Shown: positions 15,301 to 26,818 of the stretch, in pieces
How the letters are laid out: every line of letters begins with the position of its first letter
Numbering within the stretch: the stretch's first letter is position 1
NCBI GenBank assembly: GCA_023333565.1
Contig: JAJKFH010001316.1
Span: forward strand, 83,300-147,299
Direction: 5' to 3'
DNA from: Puffinus mauretanicus
Lineage: Eukaryota; Chordata; Aves; Procellariiformes; Procellariidae
DNA length: 64,000 bases
Position numbers and translations under genes: made by a program
Notes under the pieces: model-generated
Databases searched by the model: none
The model's input: the letters and a program-made list of their open reading frames with translations, nothing else
Told to the model about the DNA's origin: nothing

Positions 15301-18300
15301 TGCAGCCATCCTACTCTCAGATAAGAAGTGAGATCAAAAGCAGGATTTAGAAATTGAAATAGAGACATTTTGGAGGGAAAAACATGACTGGAACTGCTGG
15401 AAAGTGTAAAATTGGAAGACAAAGAGGATGAACTAATAAAAATTAATTTAAAAAAAAAAAAAGGAAAAACATATTAGAGAAAACACATCAAGGAAAGACA
15501 AAGGCAGACTCAAATAAATAAAAGGAAGATCATAATATGGCGAAAAGCCTTTTGCTATTATAGCAAAGATCTGACTGTGCAAACTACCTGAAAAACTAGA
15601 GATGTGTATTCTGTTAATGGAATCAAATATTAATTCTGTGATTATACTGATGTGACTAAGTATTTTCTGATGTAGTAGGATTATCCCTGGCCTGAGTTGA
15701 TCTGCGCTTTTGAAAGGTCTGGTATCTGTGGGTCCGTTGAGGTGGGTTTTTTGTGTGTGTATTTTCTGGGTTTTTTGGGGTTTTTTTTAAATGTTCCAAG
15801 AAATAAATAGTCAGATCCTTCCTCTTTCTGAATATGGTGAGCAACTAAGCCTTGCAAAGCCAAATAATGGGAATTGCTTGAAGAACAAAAACAATTTTTT
15901 TTTCTTATTTCTGTTTACCACCTCTTTCCGTTTGGTTTCCGTAATTCTGAATGCCCTCTGTGTGGGTGTAGTGTGTCCTCTCAGTATGCATTTGTATTTC
16001 ATTTGTTATGTCAAAGCTTTCTGTGTTTGAACTTTTTTTTTTAACATGACACAACAGGTTTTTACATAGCACCAAGGAGATCTTTTATGCTACAGCATTT
16101 TAAACTTACAGGTTAGCTTTTGTTCTTGGTATGTCTCACATGCTTTTTTACATGACCTTTATGATGTTTATACATAGGATGTTGTAAGTCACTTCTCATA
16201 ATTTGTATCAGTCTTTAGTGAGAAATCTTGCTTGGATGCATGTTTGGGCAATTAATATCTGAATAAGTCTGCATTCTGAAAAAAATAGTTAGGCAGCTTG
16301 TGCCCTGATAGCTCATTTCATCTTTCGTAAAACTTGGTAGGGGAAGGAAGAGGTGATCTTAGAAAGGAAGAATTTCATTTTTCATACTTATCAAGAGGGT
16401 TGAGGGACACTTGTCAACTTACTAAAATTTGTTTTTCAGGAGTCAGTTGCCTAGACACGGAGCTCATGATCTTTCTGTGGTGTCAGGAGATAAAGAGCAT
16501 ACTTTCAAAAAATCGTGAATGCACAAGAGAACTGTCTTCCATTCTGAGAACTCAGAATGGAATTTCTCTAGGAGCTGATACAGGAGGAGGAAATAGCAGT
16601 TGTAGGGGGGTTTGTTGTTTGTCCTTTGTCTGTCGAGATGCATCATCTCTATGCAAACCTGGTACTGATACCCATTATAGTAGCCCTTTGTTTCTTCAGG
16701 TAAAATATATTTTTCAGTAGCGCTTAAGTTTTTTAGGTATTTTATTTTAATTTTGTTTCGCGGACTTTCCTGAATCTATCGTAATAAATGTAAGTCTTCA
16801 TAGATAATTAAGTCTTCTGGTAACTGGAGCTCTAATCTTGGGCTGTTAGCCCGGGCACTGTTTCCTGTTGCCAATAAACTCTTCTTATCCACTTTTAGGT
16901 AACACCTAAAAGGTTTTTTTTCTTCCCTCCATTTGTTTTGCTCAGACTTGGAATATCTGAGGCTCCTGGGGATATAAGAAATAATTCAATAAGTGTGTAA
17001 AATGCTGTCGAACTTTTTCTTCATAAAATACAGTGCACGTGGGATACCTATAGTACAGTACAACATGAGGGGTTTATTGGCATTACTTAGAAAAACCTGC
17101 CTAGGTATTTCTCACTAGTGGCATTGCCTACTCCAAATTTTAGACCATCCAACCCATGCCAAGAAAGCCTTACGTAGAACTACTATTGTATGTTCAGTAC
17201 TTTGCCACAAAATGAGTGCATGTAGCGATAGCTACTCAGTCATTGGAGAGAGCTTCTTTACTTGCTTGTGGGTTGCATGCAGGGGACTAGAAATCTTACT
17301 GAGGGAAACTGTTCAGAGGAGCTTTCTTAACTGCCAGTTGCTGAGACCTAAAATCTGAACAGTACAGAGTTCTTGGCTTGTCTCGCTCTGGAAGCATGAG
17401 ACAGAGAGGGAATCTTCTGCAATACTCAAAACTTACAGGTAAGTAATTTGCTTTTATAGTACTGCAACTTAAGGAAGGATGGAGTAAGGCATGTGATCCC
17501 ATTGATTAAAATCTGCATACAAAATTTCGTGTAAATGTGTGTGTTCCTCATAGGAGAGAAGCGTGTCTACCTGTCACTGCCCAGACCAGGGGTAAGTTGC
17601 TTTTGGGATTGTTGTATTTACTTTATATCTGCTTTTAACTAATTGACTCTTTCCATGTCTCACCTTGATGAGGTCATAGCAATAGCTTGGTAACATGCAT
17701 CCTGACTGGATGGTTGACAGTAAAATATCAAACTTCGACAATTTATTAAATGAATAACAAACATACTGAAAACTAGGGTAACTAGTTACATAATATGCTT
17801 TAATCACTTTGATTGTACATGAGCTTTAATTCCTGTTCATTAATATGACATATTTTACTATGTACTCAGCTGTCACGCTATATAATAAAAAATGCATTGT
17901 TACTATTAAAACAGTAAGAATACGCTGCAACATACTGAAAATAAATCTTGATAATCTGATTTTTTTAACGTTGTTGCCTGAATTAACCTATTTGGAACAA
18001 ATGGACATGTTCAAGCCCGTTGTAGGCTCTTCAAATAATGGGTTCTTGTTTCCTTCTTTGATCGTAAATGTTTTTAATGCAGAGAAAAAAGCTACACCAA
18101 ATGTCCAGGTTTAGTTGTGAGGTAATTAATATCCTTAGCTGATTATAATGGTATTACATTGTTTCTGAGAGCATCTGTGTGTTAGGAAACCTCCTAAACC
18201 TTGTTAGTATCATGTAATCAGTCATTTGATTCACTTGCTATATACCGAATCTTTTCATGGGTAGGAAAAAGGGGAAGAATGATCTCAGAAGGTACAGTAA

Positions 18301-21300
18301 AGTCTAGCTTGTTTCTTTCTCTCCTTGCTTTCTTTCCTTAACCTGTAGCGTTGAGGGATTTGGGTGTGAAATGATCCCCTGTCTTCATGTCTCCTGATGT
18401 GCAATTCTGTGACTTCAAACACAATATGCTACTTCTGACCCTTAATGAAAAGATAAAAGGTCATAAATTATAAATCCAATCTGCAGGTTTAAATAGAATA
18501 TAATGTTAGGCTGGGTAAGCACGAGTGAATTTCATGGTTATGGAACTAAATATTGAGGCTGAAAAACAGATTGGTTCAGTGACTTTTGATAGGGTTTTTG
18601 TCCCTCACCGGTTTGACTAAGCTACATAGCTTCTGGACTTCAGCCATGATGTAAAGAAGAAATGTTCTAAGTCAGATTCCCATTTATTGACTCATATGCC
18701 TTTTAAAAATACTTTCAATAAAAACTTTGTTCTCAGGATTTAAACAGTTCTGCTTTGTTATTATTTGAAAGGTTGCTACCTTCTTTTGAATTTTGCAAGA
18801 TGCATAGATTTGGGGGAGTTATGATTCACACACAGTTTGGAAGTAGACAGGAAATGTAGATGTCCATAAGACAACAGAGTTTCTTCCTAGAGTAATTTCT
18901 TTGCCTAACTGATGCACTAACCTTTGGAACTGCCTCTCTTCCCAGTGCTGTGGCTCTCCGTACTCCCTCTTCTCTCCCTACTGCCATCACAGAGGTCTGC
19001 TGTGCCTGGCTAATGCCCATGCTGTCTCTGCACAGAAGCCACACCGTTCCTGTCGATCGAATTAGATTACATATTTTGTTACACCTGTTTAATTGTGACT
19101 GTACTGTTTGCTGCTAATGAGTGGCATCCTAGACCATGCCATAGTTGAGGACAAAGCAGTAGTGATGATTCATGTGTGTGCTTAATGCACAGGTATATTT
19201 TTCTCTATAGTATTGGGTATCAAATCATGTTTTCTAGCAGAATAACTGCTTATCTGATTTTTACCAGTTCTCCTATTCAGATAGTGTGAGTGAACACTAG
19301 AATGGAGAAAATGACATATCTGACAAACATTCTGAGGTTTCTTTAGTTATTTGTGGATAGAAAAACTTAACTGTGCTAGAGTGCTGTTTTTTCTTGAATA
19401 CCCTTCACTCAGCAGCTTAAATATTTGTCATACCTTGTAGCCCAAAGTTTGTGTTTACACACAAATCTAGTTTGGCTTTGTGTTCCTTTCTTGGTTTAAG
19501 ACTCTGCCTTAAAACCAGCATTTCTTGAATTGCATCTCTAGTATGCGATATGGTCAAACTTAAATGACAATTAGGAGTATCAGTTCTTACACTTTTTGCT
19601 AAATCTTTTGATATGAGATCAGCATTTCAAATACATAGGCAGAATTACAGTGTCTGATTTGGATAGACATTCATAAGATTCAGAATATTTAAAAATTTTG
19701 GGATCGGAAGCGAGAAATGGCATGAAAGCTAAACTGAGCAGCAAATTGCAGTAGGAACTTCAATAGCAGTACTTTATTTTTTCTCACACTCTTGAAGTGA
19801 GAGATGGAGACCGCATCTGGAGCTTATTTCTGATGCTGTTCACAATGAATAGTGGTTTTTTTTTTTTTCCCCTGCAGGCATTACTGAGCTTAATTTGCCC
19901 ACGTACTCCCACTAACGAGTAGCAGCTCTTTTCAGATTCTCAGACAAGGATCTCAGTCGTGCACTCTTATCATCCAGCCTCCTCCAGTGGCTCACACCTC
20001 TCTAAGTTATGACACCAACTTTGTACTTTCCATTCCTCTGCACTCCAGTGCAGTTTCTGAATGTGGACTGTGGCTCCCATGTCTGTTAGTTTTTGCTGTC
20101 TTTGCACAGTGACAGCACCAGCACATGAAGTTAAAGCCAGGAACTGCTGCTCTCTACATGCAAATTGATTTGAAACAAATCATGTATTACTGTGTATATG
20201 TGTTATGCAGTTGGCAAGCTCTGCCTTATCAGATAGCCCACTCACATCAGTACCAAGTTTAATCTGAGCCAATATTTGGCTTAGAGCCAGTCTGGTATTT
20301 CAGGTAGTTCATGACTTAAATAAAAGAAGGAAACCCATAAAAAGATTGAAGTGTCAGTATTTGTTTCCAGCTACTTCAACAAAGTGACAGAATAACGAGC
20401 TACATCGTCACACCAGCATTTACATGGGTTGTACCCTAGATCAGCTTGCCACTAGCTAAATCAACTTCCAAGTCCCTGTTGTATCAGTATCACCTTTGAT
20501 GCAAAAATCAGTGCAGTAGTGCTTGATTAAGACTGTTTATAAGTCCTAAGTATTACTGAGGATTTAGAGGGTGGGGGGAAGAGGTGGTACTGCATGAGGA
20601 AGTGGAGTCTGAGAACTCTGGAAGAGGTCTTTTCCTTGAAACTTCAGGGTGTCTGTAGGCGCAGACCCTGTTTGCACATGCCATTGCAGGAGGACAGCCA
20701 GATCAGAACAGGTTCTCAGCTTGTAGTGAGAAGTTTGTCTGAACCACTGGAACTCTGCTGCAAAGTCTGCCTCTGAGTATAGAGCCACCTCTTATGATTT
20801 GTTAGTAAAATGATTACTGATTCCTTTTATTTAAAAATACTATTTTTTGTTTGAAACAGAAGCATAATGCAAATCTGAAAGCATTAAAGCCCGTCAAACT
20901 AGACACTGAGGTAAGATGCCATCATTTTAGTAAAAAAACTTTTTTAATTTTTTTTTTTATCTTGTCTGAAGAATGTATTTTCAAGTGCCGTAAATATGGT
21001 TACCATTTACAGGAACAGGCAAAAATTGCAAAGCTCGGATTAGAATTGCATCTGCTCACATCTGATGTGGATTCTGAGACAGAGAAGTGGGAGGATCAGG
21101 AGAATGAGATCGTGCAACATGGACAAGGCATGTCAAGTATGGCCTACTCCATGTATTTATTTACCAGGTAATTACACTGTATGCAGCGTGTTTTGGTGGG
21201 AAGAGCATTAACAGTGCTTATAAGAAATAAGACAATTTCATTTTTGGGCTATAATAATTGGGACACATTCAGAAAGGAGTTTTAATTTCTATCCTTATGC

Positions 21301-24300
21301 TTTATAAATTCTTGTAAATTTCTAAGCTGTTTAATAATAAAATTAGGGTTTTTTTGAAGTGCTAAACATCTGTTTTGTTGCAGAACAGCTATTTAAATAT
21401 CTCTTGGTTACGGAAAACATTTTAAAAAGCATGTTCATAAATGCTTTCAAAATTAAGGGTGTTAAAGCACAGGTATATAACAGTAGATTAGAATTACTGA
21501 TCTTTGCTGTACTGAAAGGTGTTCTTCTGAAACTTGCCCATGCAATGTCAGCTTTCTTATTTAAAGAATGTAGGGGTTTTTTTTTATGAGACTTGAGATT
21601 TTTTCTTACCTACTAGTCCAATAGTACTCAGTATGCCAGAGACATGGATTTCTGTCCTTGTTCAGCTGATGAGAACTGAACCACTGCTATTTCCCAATAG
21701 TGCTCTAGCCACTGAGGTGTTTTATATAATATCTTGAAATGCAGTTCCTGTAGTAAGTTATTGTTATGCATAGTATCTTCTAAAAGAGTGATATTTTACA
21801 GTTCAGTGGTGTGAATGGGGGTGAGAGAGAGAGAGATACTAAATTTATATTATATGCAAGTAGCAGGCAAAATAATCTGTAGTCTGTACACGGCATATAT
21901 TCTGCTTTCATTATTTCCCACAGAGGAGAAGGACTTCTGAAAACTACTCAAGATTTATTTCATCAAGCAGAGGTAATATATTTTTAACATAATAGGAGTT
22001 AGGCACTCTGAGTGAAGAACAAATTGGAACTTAACTCTCTGATTCCTTACACATAAGTACAGTGTACCATGAATTGACTGGCACCTGTAGCTTTTAAGCA
22101 GCCTAACTCCGGTACGTACTTTCTGAAAGCTAACTTTTCAGTGTTCCAGTAGTAGCTTAAGACAGCATTCATTAAACTGACAGATTCCAGTTAGGAGTAG
22201 GAATAGCAAACTGGCATTATGGCAAATACAGTGGACTTCAGTGCATTAGCAGTATTCATTGTACCACTTAGATCAGTCCCTGATAGTGTTAACGGATACC
22301 CCATCCTAGTCTGAGCAGCCGTATTTTCATGGGAAAGAAGATGTAAAAATTTGAATAATACAAACAAAAGACAAGGGGCCAAATGAAGGAATGTGGCATG
22401 ATATTTCCAATACATGCCTGTCTTTAACAGGAGACTGGTTACCTTTCTCAAGACAATAAAAAAACATGGCAGGAGTAATCTACCCACAAAACTCTTGTGA
22501 GCTGCTACAGTGCAAAAAATAATTGGAAGTCAGGTTTTTTTATATGTAAAGGGAAAGCCCTTAAACTTTGCTTATCTGGGAGAATGGCAATTTGTAGTGT
22601 AGCTTATTTCAGAAGTCACTGCAAACTGCTGACTTGTTAATTATAAATGTATACAACTATCACAAATATTTCTGCTACCTTTTTACTTTATAGCATACTA
22701 TTTCTTAACAATGAAAAAGAGCCTCATCTTTCATTGTGGTTCATTTTGTTACATGCTTTCTCCCCCGTTTTAGATTTTTGCGGCAGAGGGCACAAAGCTT
22801 GCTTCAGCTCTTCATGCTTTTTCTGATCAGGTGATGTATGACCTCTAAAATAGCCGTTCAGCTTATGACACTAGTGATACTGCTTAAAAGCTGGTTGTGC
22901 TGTCTTCTCCGTTAACTTAATATCGGAGTCTTTAACACAGAGTGGTTTTGTCTTCCTGAAACACATTTCAGGTACATGATGATGACAAATCTTTGCTTCT
23001 GTTGGAGGCTGAAAAACTGATCTCCATGTGCAAGCAGCTCCAGATAACGGCTAAAGCTTCTGTTCAGGGTAAAAGTGCTACATTTACAAAGGTAAGGTAA
23101 AAATTATATATATTCCGGAAAGTAAGACCTAACTTGTTTTGAAATATAGTAACTTACTAATTTATGCTCTAATTAAAATATGAAACAGTTCATGACAGCT
23201 GAACTTCTTGGATTGACAGAGGACCATAAAAATTAATAAGTACAAAATTTTACGCTGTTGTGCAAACATTTTTCTGCTGTGCAATATGTCATCATTGCTG
23301 TTTGTTATGTAGAAGAGGACTTTACTTCAACTTGAAGTACTGTTTTTTACTTAACATGTTTTGAGAAGCTGATGTGCGAAGTATAGAGGAGGAACAGTAA
23401 GAACTGTTCCCCTTGCTGAAAATGTTTTGTCTGTTGGGACATCCCTTACTGATAACTGTAATCCAAGCCATTTACCACACTATGTTATTTCAGGAAGGAA
23501 TTTTCTTCAGCCTGGGTGCTACTGTTTTCTAGCCTTTTTTTTTCTTTTTTTTTTTCCCACTACCAGAGAAGGGCTTCTCTGAAGTGAAGTTTATCCTGAC
23601 CTGACCCCCCTCATTTGTGCTGAGAGTTTGATAGGAGGCAAAATATGGTACACTGGTACCCAGCACACATGGAAGCCTGCCAGTGGATAGCTTGGATAGT
23701 ATTGCTTTACAGGCTTATATGAATGTTTTCTTTAGGGAGCATGGATATCCAAGTTTTGTATAACTGGCCCAGTGACCACAGATATATCATTGATACTAAT
23801 GTTTTAAGCAACAGTTTCCCTACCCTTAACTTATCAACTTCAGAGTCTAAGAATCAGTAAAATAAGTAATAGGATTTTTTTCCTTCCTATTACTAAAGTA
23901 CTGAAATTATCGTTTGGGTTTTGGATTTCACTGCTAGTGAAAGAGTTTACAGAAATGTTTCCGAAAACACTGATGTTCCTGGACTGCTCTTAAAAAAAAC
24001 AACGGTGGAAAGGTGTCCATAGGCTTCCACTACTTTATATTGTTTTTTACTGCTGCAAACTTTTTTCAAAGAACTTCTGTCAACATCTCCCTCAACTTAC
24101 CCACTAGATAAAGAAAGATACTGGAATTTTATCATGCTGCAACTGAGAATTTTCAGCTGAATAATATGAGATGGAGTAATACTGTATATAGTAATACTGT
24201 AATCCCCTAGATTACAGTAATAATACTGTAATCCACTAGAACTTCATTCGGAGAAATATGAACCTATAATTAAGTGTACCTCACTAAGAAAGGACTTCAG

Positions 24301-25719
24301 TGCTCAAAGTATTAATGAAGGTAATTTGTATTTCCACCACTATAACAATTATTGTTATTCTGTTGTTATTGATGCTTAACATAAATGTAACAAATTCAAA
24401 ACCCCAAAGACTCTATTACTGAAATACATGCTTGCTTCTCAGTAGGTAGGTGTCTACCCTAGACTGCCCAGAGTTTATTCATATTTGTTATAAGCAAATA
24501 CGTATACAGCTGCCATAAAAATTTCAGCATTGTTACCACGAGAAGTAGATCTGCAAACCTCAGCGGGGAATAGAGATCAGGTTTTTTGAAGAACTTCAAG
24601 TATCCCCGAGCAGCAATGTGATCAATGTGAGCAAGACGGTTTCTGTGCGCTTGGATGTTTGTTTCCAATGAGCTATGGAGAAGATGTTTCCATTTTACAG
24701 CAGGGACTGAAGCTGGCTAGAGCATCCAAGTCACTCAAAACCAAACTGAGCGCCTCAGGGCTACTGCTTGGTTTGTTTTACACTCTCTAGCTAAGCTAAA
24801 TGGGAATTCCAGTCTGTTTATACGAAGTGATGTATCACAACGTAGTGATAATAGGCTATCAAATTAATGTTTGTCGAGGGCCCAGACTTGTGACCTGTGC
24901 TGAGCGTTAGACTTGAGGCATAAATTCAAATGCTTTAAGATTTAGCTAACTTTTAGTGTAACTCATATCAAGGTTAAGGCTTACATGATGCATGGCTTTC
25001 TAAATCATGCTGACAGGACATAAAACAAAAGGAAAAACATGAAGAACTGTGATGAATCATACTTAGATGGTAAGAGCTCCTTTCCAAGACACTTATGTTA
25101 CTGTTCAATATTACATTATTATTAGTTCCTTCTCCTGGGACGTGTATCATTCCCATCTGCTTCCTAGCTCAAGTCTTGGGTTAACAGAAGGGGTGCTGTT
25201 GCTTTACACATACTATATAGAGAAATTCAAAAAAGGTAGGCAAAATCTTTTGATTAGAAGGGATTTATGAAGGACAAATACTACCTATTCAAGCTTGAAA
25301 TAGATTATCATCTCATGCATTAAACAATTGTAATGAGTGGTCTTACTCTACTCTTGTCTTGTTTAGGTTGATGCATGCATTCTGAAAACAAGGAATGTGA
25401 TGACTCTGTTATGCCAGCTTCTTCCACTTTGCTGTAAATTACTGAGAAAGGTGAGTTCTTGGTTCATCTGCAGTATTTTAAAGGGTTTTTTTTGTTTTGT
25501 TGGGTTTTTTGTTTGTTTGTTTGTTAAGAAACCTTTTTTTTTTTTTTTAATACGCAGAATAAAGCAGGAAATGGCTGTCTTAAACCTGCTCCACCGTGGA
25601 GAGAAGACAGAATACAAACTGGCACAAGTGCACGTACTCCAGAAAGAAGAGTTGAGACATTTGGCATCAAGTCTTTAGAAAATCATGTAACAAATATGAC
25701 ATTTTTAGAGAGCAAGTAA
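221..25719 (+). CDS. CTNNAL1: CTNNAL1 (alpha-catulin), 3' part: 15 coding exons, N-terminus outside window
   Basis: Alpha-catulin is a vinculin/alpha-catenin family protein that acts in the cytoplasm as a scaffold for Rho-GEF (ARHGEF1/Lbc) and cytoskeletal signalling (family knowledge). Fifteen exons join without a phase conflict: 221-310, 622-792, 1836-2036, 4965-5051, 8561-8719, 10955-11047, 11357-11507, 17554-17591, 20860-20910, 21013-21167, 21924-21972, 22774-22830, 22972-23091, 25367-25450 and 25558-25719. Together they encode about 555 residues. All introns are GT-AG. The product follows mammalian alpha-catulin closely from a [13 protein letters not shown] segment to the last helices; the vertebrate protein is about 730 aa, so roughly 210 N-terminal residues lie left of the window. 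The conserved blocks are the helical vinculin-homology bundles. The final ~50 residues do not resemble the mammalian tail. No frameshift or internal stop was found. The gene converges on ABITRAM. Confidence 0.95.
622..792 (+). CDS. CTNNAL1: CTNNAL1 exon
   Basis: 171 bp, phase 0 to 0, 57 residues starting [11 protein letters not shown] and ending SGIKEFK. The acceptor is TTCAAAAAG and the donor GTAAGA. Confidence 0.94.
1836..2036 (+). CDS. CTNNAL1: CTNNAL1 exon
   Basis: 201 bp, phase 0 to 0, 67 residues, [12 protein letters not shown] to LVSVWMQA. It contains the highly conserved [13 protein letters not shown] block. The acceptor is CTTTTTCAG and the donor GTAAGA. Confidence 0.95.
3048..3179 (-). 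mobile_element. Degenerate avian ERV LTR fragment
   Basis: About 130 bp in a CTNNAL1 intron ends in CCCAGCCAAAACCAGTACA. Its upstream part includes a GTGTAAGCACTGCTCAGCAA stretch followed by GTGTTACCAACACTG, which are hallmarks of a widespread neoavian LTR family read on the minus strand. It shares only its terminal segment with the element at 57 kb, so it belongs to a related family. No mate LTR or target duplication was identified. Confidence 0.65.
4965..5051 (+). CDS. CTNNAL1: CTNNAL1 exon
   Basis: 87 bp, phase 0 to 0, 29 residues starting [13 protein letters not shown] and ending MNELKRE. It is more divergent than its neighbours but aligns with the mammalian SIAEELELSILK...LNELKKE region. 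The acceptor is GGCTTGTAG and the donor GTAAGT. Confidence 0.9.
8561..8719 (+). CDS. CTNNAL1: CTNNAL1 exon
   Basis: 159 bp, phase 0 to 0, 53 residues, [16 protein letters not shown] to [10 protein letters not shown]. The acceptor is TACTCAAG and the donor GTGAGT. Confidence 0.94.
9095..9705 (-). mobile_element. CR1 LINE, 5'-truncated, 3' end with octamer tail
   Basis: This is the 3' end of a chicken-repeat-1 retrotransposon inserted antisense to CTNNAL1, within the intron 8720-10954. On the minus strand it begins near the [14 protein letters not shown] motif, runs through the end of the reverse-transcriptase ORF, and finishes in the short CR1 3' UTR. That UTR contains the typical GGTTGGAAAAGACCT stretch (plus strand) and ends in imperfect ATTCTATG-type repeats at 9095-9125. 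The truncation at about 9705 reflects incomplete reverse transcription, usual for CR1. Confidence 0.95.
9199..9690 (-). pseudogene. CR1 ORF2 C-terminal remnant (reverse-transcriptase tail)
   Basis: This is an uninterrupted open stretch of 163 codons ending at the CR1 ORF2 stop. It includes [17 protein letters not shown], followed by the RRATKLV and PWNRLP motifs typical of the C-terminal end of CR1 reverse transcriptase. It lacks the endonuclease and the catalytic reverse-transcriptase core and has no promoter, so it is a dead fragment. The unbroken frame suggests a fairly young insertion. Confidence 0.9.
10855..10869. repeat. Short (TG)n microsatellite
   Basis: About seven TG dinucleotides in a CTNNAL1 intron. 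Confidence 0.7.
10955..11047 (+). CDS. CTNNAL1: CTNNAL1 exon
   Basis: 93 bp, phase 0 to 0, 31 residues, [17 protein letters not shown] to FQVTGPQ. The acceptor is ATATTTAG and the donor GTATGC. Confidence 0.94.
11357..11507 (+). CDS. CTNNAL1: CTNNAL1 exon
   Basis: 151 bp, phase 0 to 1, [17 protein letters not shown] to [10 protein letters not shown] (last codon split 1+2). The acceptor is CTGTCCAG and the donor GTAAGA. The block is strongly conserved. Confidence 0.95.
13154..13186. repeat. Compound (TG)n/(TA)n microsatellite
   Basis: A TG run passes into a TATA run of about 11 dinucleotides within a CTNNAL1 intron. It is likely polymorphic in length. Confidence 0.75.
16440..16699 (+). other. 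Candidate alternative exon in CTNNAL1 intron (unproven)
   Basis: A 260-bp interval is bounded by a good acceptor (TTTGTTTTTCAG) and donor (CTTCAG/GTAAAA). It is open in exactly the phase left by the upstream exon ending at 11507 and leaves in phase 0. It would therefore join in frame to the exon at 20860 if the 38-bp exon at 17554 were skipped. It encodes 86 residues with no recognised domain and no counterpart in mammalian alpha-catulin. It may be a chance open frame. Confidence 0.25.
17554..17591 (+). CDS. CTNNAL1: CTNNAL1 small exon (38 bp)
   Basis: 38 bp, enters in phase 1 and leaves in phase 0, encoding the split G then [12 protein letters not shown]. It matches the mammalian GEK..YLSLPKP segment. 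The acceptor is CCTCATAG and the donor GTAAGT. It is flanked by the longest intron in the window, about 6 kb on the left. Confidence 0.88.
20860..20910 (+). CDS. CTNNAL1: CTNNAL1 exon
   Basis: 51 bp, phase 0 to 0, [17 protein letters not shown], matching mammalian NANLKSLKP. The acceptor is TGAAACAG and the donor GTAAGA. Confidence 0.9.
21013..21167 (+). CDS. CTNNAL1: CTNNAL1 exon
   Basis: 155 bp, phase 0 to 2, [18 protein letters not shown] to [13 protein letters not shown] (last codon split). The acceptor is CATTTACAG and the donor GTAATT. It includes the conserved [11 protein letters not shown] helix. Confidence 0.94.
21924..21972 (+). CDS. CTNNAL1: CTNNAL1 exon
   Basis: 49 bp, phase 2 to 0, (R)[16 protein letters not shown]. 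The acceptor is TTCCCACAG and the donor GTAATA. Confidence 0.92.
22774..22830 (+). CDS. CTNNAL1: CTNNAL1 exon
   Basis: 57 bp, phase 0 to 0, [19 protein letters not shown]. The acceptor is CGTTTTAG and the donor GTGATG. Confidence 0.92.
22972..23091 (+). CDS. CTNNAL1: CTNNAL1 exon
   Basis: 120 bp, phase 0 to 0, 40 residues, [18 protein letters not shown] to GKSATFTK. The acceptor is CATTTCAG and the donor GTAAGG. Confidence 0.92.
24195..24219. repeat. Inverted repeat, 10-bp arms
   Basis: TACTGTAATC and GATTACAGTA flank a 5-bp spacer. One arm is repeated again just downstream (TACTGTAATCC near 24224), so this is a small locally duplicated AT-rich palindrome in a CTNNAL1 intron. No function is inferred. 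Confidence 0.6.
25367..25450 (+). CDS. CTNNAL1: CTNNAL1 exon
   Basis: 84 bp, phase 0 to 0, [18 protein letters not shown] to CCKLLRK, the last conserved helix of the vinculin-like region. The acceptor is TTGTTTAG and the donor GTGAGT. Confidence 0.93.
25558..25719 (+). CDS. CTNNAL1: CTNNAL1 terminal coding exon
   Basis: 162 bp including the TAA stop at 25717-25719, encoding 53 residues, [17 protein letters not shown] to TNMTFLESK. The acceptor TACGCAG follows a long T tract. The tail shows little similarity to the mammalian C-terminus, so its assignment rests on splice sites, open frame and position rather than on homology. Confidence 0.82.
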   Translation, partial: NKAGNGCLKPAPPWREDRIQTGTSARTPERRVETFGIKSLENHVTNMTFLESK

Positions 25720-25953
25720 TTACAGCACTTAGAAATGCAGGAACTCCCATTTGAAAATAACACTTGCTGAATTTTCAATATTGCTTTCATTTGTGGAAAG
25801 TCAAACCAGGTGAATTTGAATTAAAACTGTTGACCTTTGTCACATCTAATAGATGTCCCATTACTTAGCAATTACAACACCAACTAGTCTAATTGTTATG
25901 TATTTTTATAATGTGAATGCCTTTCCTGTGCTTACTATTGATACCGGTTTTGT

Positions 25954-25959
25954 AATAAA
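25954..25959 (+). terminator. CTNNAL1: CTNNAL1 polyadenylation signal
   Basis: This is a canonical AATAAA 235 bp past the CTNNAL1 stop. No stronger candidate lies between it and the stop; a weaker ATTAAA lies near 25820. Confidence 0.65.
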
Positions 25960-26818
25960 TGCTTATGAATGTCTTAATGGATTTTTCAACCCAAAGATGC
26001 TGCTAATAGACATTTTATAAGAACCTTGTGCTGCATATGCTATATGTAACACTACTGCTGAAGTCTGTAAACTCATCTCTGGCCTATTTCAGTCTATGTA
26101 ATTGATAAAGCAGAATCAGGAATATAGTCTGAAAGGCTGTGGCCTAAAGCACTGAAATGTTATCTTAGTTATGAGTTATACCTGCAATGAAGTAGTTCCA
26201 GGAAAAAAAAAACTCTTTCAATAGCTGCACCACTGAATTTTAATCTTGTTGACATGATTCATATTTCCAAAAGTGTATTTCTAAGTGATTAATACTCTTG
26301 ACTCAAACCCTTTTTCTTTTACCATCTTTATTGGTAGATGGCAGTTGTTGCTTCCTTTTTTATTAAAACTTACTGAGCAGAATTTGAATTGCATGTAGAA
26401 CCACTGAAGTATTATGTAGACTCTACATTATATCATTTAAAATTTAAGAAAATAGATATTGATTATGACAAACTTCTGTACAAAGGGCATTATTTGACTT
26501 CTGGATGCCGTGAAAATACAACCTGGTGTGAAATACATATTTTCAAGTTTATCTGCTCTTTGCATATAGGCTTCTGTTGCATTTTTATTTTCAATTCATC
26601 TTTGTCAAACTCCATATTGTATTAGTTTAGCTAAATTAAGTGATGGCTAAATCATATGATTTTTCTGTATGTATTATGCTTGCACTGAGCAGAAGCAAAG
26701 CTGCCTGTGGAACATAAATACTCTCCAACATATCATTCTGTGCTTATTTAAAAACTTGTAGTCTAGAATTCAGAGAAAAAGAGAAAGCAAATTTTAATAT
26801 ACAAACTATTTGAACTGG
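25960..26818. other. Tail-to-tail intergenic gap, CTNNAL1/ABITRAM
   Basis: About 860 bp of AT-rich sequence between the two convergent poly(A) signals. A short open frame around 26389-26625 has no recognisable similarity and is judged to be chance. No RNA gene or repeat family was recognised. Confidence 0.6.

Noticed and set aside
17845..18114. 89-codon open frame in a CTNNAL1 intron
   Set aside because: AT-rich composition, no proper acceptor/donor in phase with neighbouring exons, no similarity.
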